NCBI GenBank assembly: GCA_013042765.1
Contig: JABDPP010000092.1
Span: 1 to 7,102 of the forward strand
Direction: 5' to 3'
DNA: 7,102 bases
From: Litoreibacter sp.
GTDB lineage: Bacteria > Pseudomonadota > Alphaproteobacteria > Rhodobacterales > Rhodobacteraceae
The notes beneath the pieces are model-generated. The model ran no database searches. It was given only the letters and a program-made list of their open reading frames with translations, and was not told the DNA's origin. Of the stretch, positions 4,478 through 7,102 are shown piece by piece. Each line of letters opens with the position of its first letter. The first letter of the stretch is position 1. A program made the position numbers and the translations under genes.

Positions 4478-7102
4478 ATGGCGATGGAAAAGACATTCAA
4501 CGCGGCCCAGGCCGAGGACAAGCTCTACAGCGCATGGGAGAGCTCCGGTTGTTTTACCGCCGGCGCCAATGCCTCGCGCGCAGAGACCTTCTGCATCATG
4601 ATCCCGCCGCCCAATGTCACCGGCTCGCTGCATATGGGCCACGCCTTCAATAACACGTTGCAGGACATTCTCGTGCGCTGGCACCGGATGCGCGGCTTCG
4701 ACACGCTCTGGCAACCCGGTCAGGACCATGCGGGCATCGCCACCCAGATGGTCGTCGAGCGCCAGCTGGCCGCCACGGATCAGCCCAGCCGCGCCGAGAT
4801 GGGCCGTGCGGCCTTCCTCGACAAGGTCTGGGAATGGAAAGAGGAATCCGGCGGCACCATCATCAACCAGCTCAAACGCCTCGGTGCCTCCTGCGACTGG
4901 TCGCGCAACGCGTTTACCATGGACGAGCATTTCCAGCAGGCCGTGCTCAAGGTCTTTGTCGACCTCTACAACAAGGGGCTGATCTACCGCGGCAAGCGGC
5001 TGGTGAACTGGGATCCGCATTTCGAGACCGCGATCTCCGATCTGGAGGTCGAGAATATCGAGGTCGCGGGCCATATGTGGCACTTCAAATACCCGCTCGC
5101 CGGTGGCCAGACCTACACCTACGTCGAGAAGGACGAAGACGGCAACATCACGCTCGAGGAAGAGCGCGACTACATCTCCATCGCGACAACACGACCCGAG
5201 ACCATGCTGGGTGACGGCGCGGTTGCGGTGCACCCGTCCGACGAGCGCTACGCGCCCATCGTGGGCAAGCTCTGCGAGATCCCTGTCGGCCCGAAAGAGC
5301 AGCGCCGCCAGATCCCGATCATCACCGACGACTATCCCGACCCCGACTTCGGCTCCGGCGCGGTGAAGATCACCGGCGCCCATGACTTCAACGATTACGG
5401 CGTCGCCAAGCGCAACAATATCCCGCTCTACGCGCTGATGGACACCAAGGGCCACATGCGTGCCGACGGGCTGTCCTATGTCGAGGCGGCGGCGCAGGCG
5501 CAGGCGATTGCCGAGGGCGAACCCGCCCCCGAGGACGCAACGCCGATCAACCTCGTGCCCGAGGAATACCGCGGTCTGGACCGGTTCGAGGCTCGCAAGA
5601 AGGTGGTGGCCGACATCACCGCCGAGGGCCTTGCCATGATGATCGAGCAGACCACCACCGATGACGAGGGCAACCTCGTGACCGAGCACATTCCCTATGT
5701 CGAGAATAAGCCGATCATGCAGCCCTTTGGCGACCGCTCCAAGGTCGTGATCGAGCCGATGCTGACCGACCAGTGGTTCGTGGAAACCTCCAAGATCGTG
5801 CAGCCCGCCATCGATGCTGTCACCTCCGGCGAGACAGCGATCCTGCCCGAGCAGCACAAGAAGGTCTATTTCAACTGGCTGGAAAACATCGAGCCATGGT
5901 GCATCTCGCGCCAGCTGTGGTGGGGCCACCAGATCCCGGTCTGGTACGGGCTCGACCTGTGGTCCACCGATGCCGGAGGCGCAACCGGCGATCTCGACGA
6001 GGTCGATCTGGGGCAGTTGCTGCTCGAAGGCGGGATCGTGCATCCCGGTGAGCATCACCATTGCGCGGCCGATCTCGAAGCGGTGAGCGACGCCTTCCAC
6101 AAGGATATCGCCTCCCTGCCGCAGCCGCTCAACGCAGCCACGGTCGTGGAGGTTGGCGACAAGCAGGAAGCCATGGAACGGCTCGCCTCGAGCCTTGCCG
6201 AATACGCCATCTCCGAGGATCCGACCCATCTGATCTACCCGGTCTGGCGTGACCCCGATGTGCTTGATACGTGGTTCTCCTCCGGCCTCTGGCCGATCGG
6301 CACGCTGGGCTGGCCCGAGGACACGCCGGAGCTGCAGAAATACTTCCCAACCAATGTCCTGATCACCGGTTTCGACATCATCTTCTTCTGGGTCGCCCGA
6401 ATGATGATGATGCAATATGCCGTGGTCGATCAGAAACCCTTCGACACCGTCTATGTCCACGCGCTGGTGCGCGACGAGAAGGGCAAGAAGATGTCGAAAT
6501 CGCTGGGCAACGTGCTCGACCCGCTGGAGCTGATCGACGAATATGGCGCCGACGCGGTGCGCTTCACGCTGACCGCCATGGCCGCCATGGGCCGCGACCT
6601 GAAGCTCTCCACCCAGCGTATTCAGGGCTACCGCAATTTCGGAACCAAACTTTGGAACGCCGTCCGCTTTGCCGAGATGAACGAGGTCTACGGCACCTCC
6701 GGCGGCTCTGGCGCGGCACCCACCACGCTCGACCAGATCAGCAATGCCGAGTTCTCCGTCAATCGCTGGATCATCGGTGAGACCGCCAAGGTCCGCGAGG
6801 AAGTGGACAATGCGCTCGACAATTACCGTTTCAACGACGCGGCCAACGCGCTCTATTCCTTCGTCTGGGGTAAGGTTTGCGACTGGTATGTGGAGCTGTC
6901 CAAGCCGCTGCTGCTGAACGGAACCGACGCGCAAAAAGAAGAAACCCGCGCCGTCATGGGCTGGGTTCTCGACCAGTGCATGATCCTGCTGCACCCGATC
7001 ATGCCGTTTATCACCGAGGAGCTCTGGAGCGAGACCTTCGCCCGCGACAAGATGCTGGTCCATGCCGACTGGCCAAGCTACGCCGCCGCCGATCTCGTCG
7101 AC
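4478..7102 (+). CDS. valS: Valyl-tRNA synthetase, 3' end beyond the window
   Basis: The first 875 codons of valyl-tRNA synthetase are present; the frame is still open at the window edge. The enzyme charges tRNA-Val with valine using ATP in the cytosol and removes mischarged threonine. The class I HIGH signature is HMGH at residues 52-55 within [13 protein letters not shown], and KMSKS is at 671-675. The editing (CP1) domain carries [17 protein letters not shown] at 237-253. NWDP (177-180) and TAISDLEVE (184-192), [17 protein letters not shown] (474-490) and [13 protein letters not shown] (594-606) are typical ValS blocks. The anticodon-binding helical domain begins around 690; the C-terminal coiled coil that grips tRNA should lie mostly outside the window. 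Between residues 490 and 594 the sequence is some 60 residues longer than I recall for E. coli. The start is fixed by AAGGA eight bases upstream. Codon use matches the oxygenase pair. The gene is essential and probably independently transcribed. Confidence 0.98.
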   Translation, partial: MAMEKTFNAAQAEDKLYSAWESSGCFTAGANASRAETFCIMIPPPNVTGSLHMGHAFNNTLQDILVRWHRMRGFDTLWQPGQDHAGIATQMVVERQLAATDQPSRAEMGRAAFLDKVWEWKEESGGTIINQLKRLGASCDWSRNAFTMDEHFQQAVLKVFVDLYNKGLIYRGKRLVNWDPHFETAISDLEVENIEVAGHMWHFKYPLAGGQTYTYVEKDEDGNITLEEERDYISIATTRPETMLGDGAVAVHPSDERYAPIVGKLCEIPVGPKEQRRQIPIITDDYPDPDFGSGAVKITGAHDFNDYGVAKRNNIPLYALMDTKGHMRADGLSYVEAAAQAQAIAEGEPAPEDATPINLVPEEYRGLDRFEARKKVVADITAEGLAMMIEQTTTDDEGNLVTEHIPYVENKPIMQPFGDRSKVVIEPMLTDQWFVETSKIVQPAIDAVTSGETAILPEQHKKVYFNWLENIEPWCISRQLWWGHQIPVWYGLDLWSTDAGGATGDLDEVDLGQLLLEGGIVHPGEHHHCAADLEAVSDAFHKDIASLPQPLNAATVVEVGDKQEAMERLASSLAEYAISEDPTHLIYPVWRDPDVLDTWFSSGLWPIGTLGWPEDTPELQKYFPTNVLITGFDIIFFWVARMMMMQYAVVDQKPFDTVYVHALVRDEKGKKMSKSLGNVLDPLELIDEYGADAVRFTLTAMAAMGRDLKLSTQRIQGYRNFGTKLWNAVRFAEMNEVYGTSGGSGAAPTTLDQISNAEFSVNRWIIGETAKVREEVDNALDNYRFNDAANALYSFVWGKVCDWYVELSKPLLLNGTDAQKEETRAVMGWVLDQCMILLHPIMPFITEELWSETFARDKMLVHADWPSYAAADLVD

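Noticed and set aside
4265..7063. A 932-codon open frame on the minus strand
   Set aside because: It lies antisense to valS, whose protein matches a known family throughout. Long antisense frames arise from the GC-biased codon use; the predicted protein is Val/Gly/His/Asp-rich with no recognisable domain.

Overview
The window looks like chromosomal DNA from an alphaproteobacterium, most likely the Rhodobacterales (Roseobacter group). The inference rests on moderately high GC content, the alphaproteobacterial style of the valyl-tRNA synthetase, and a gene pair of a type I associate with marine Rhodobacteraceae. No database search was possible, so the taxonomic call is an inference.

Layout. 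(1) Positions 94-1737 hold a divergent pair: a LysR-type regulator on the minus strand and a class I SAM-dependent methyltransferase on the plus strand. They share a control region of about 100 bases with a perfect 14-bp palindrome over the regulator's start codon. This part is visibly poorer in GC than the rest. (2) Positions 1918-2670 encode a secreted or periplasmic protein of unknown function, with a hairpin directly in front of its start codon. (3) Positions 2833-4340 hold a tightly coupled two-gene unit (ATGA overlap): a phytanoyl-CoA dioxygenase-type Fe(II)/2-oxoglutarate oxygenase followed by an HD-domain protein. The HD protein carries all six ligands expected of a mixed-valent di-iron oxygenase (the PhnZ/MIOX/TmpB group). 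(4) From 4478 to the window edge runs valS, cut off before its C-terminal end.

How the genes work together. The methyltransferase is probably a target of the divergent LysR regulator; substrate and inducer are unknown. The dioxygenase-HD pair has the same architecture as PhnY-PhnZ, in which a 2-oxoglutarate enzyme hydroxylates an organophosphonate and an HD di-iron oxygenase cleaves the product. However, the residues that bind the phosphonate group in PhnZ appear changed here, so the pair may act on another substrate. It is the best candidate in the window for an undescribed oxidative pathway. valS is a housekeeping gene with its own ribosome binding site and is probably unrelated in function.

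No tRNA, rRNA, CRISPR array, insertion sequence or complete mobile element was seen. Positions 1-93 hold no supportable gene.
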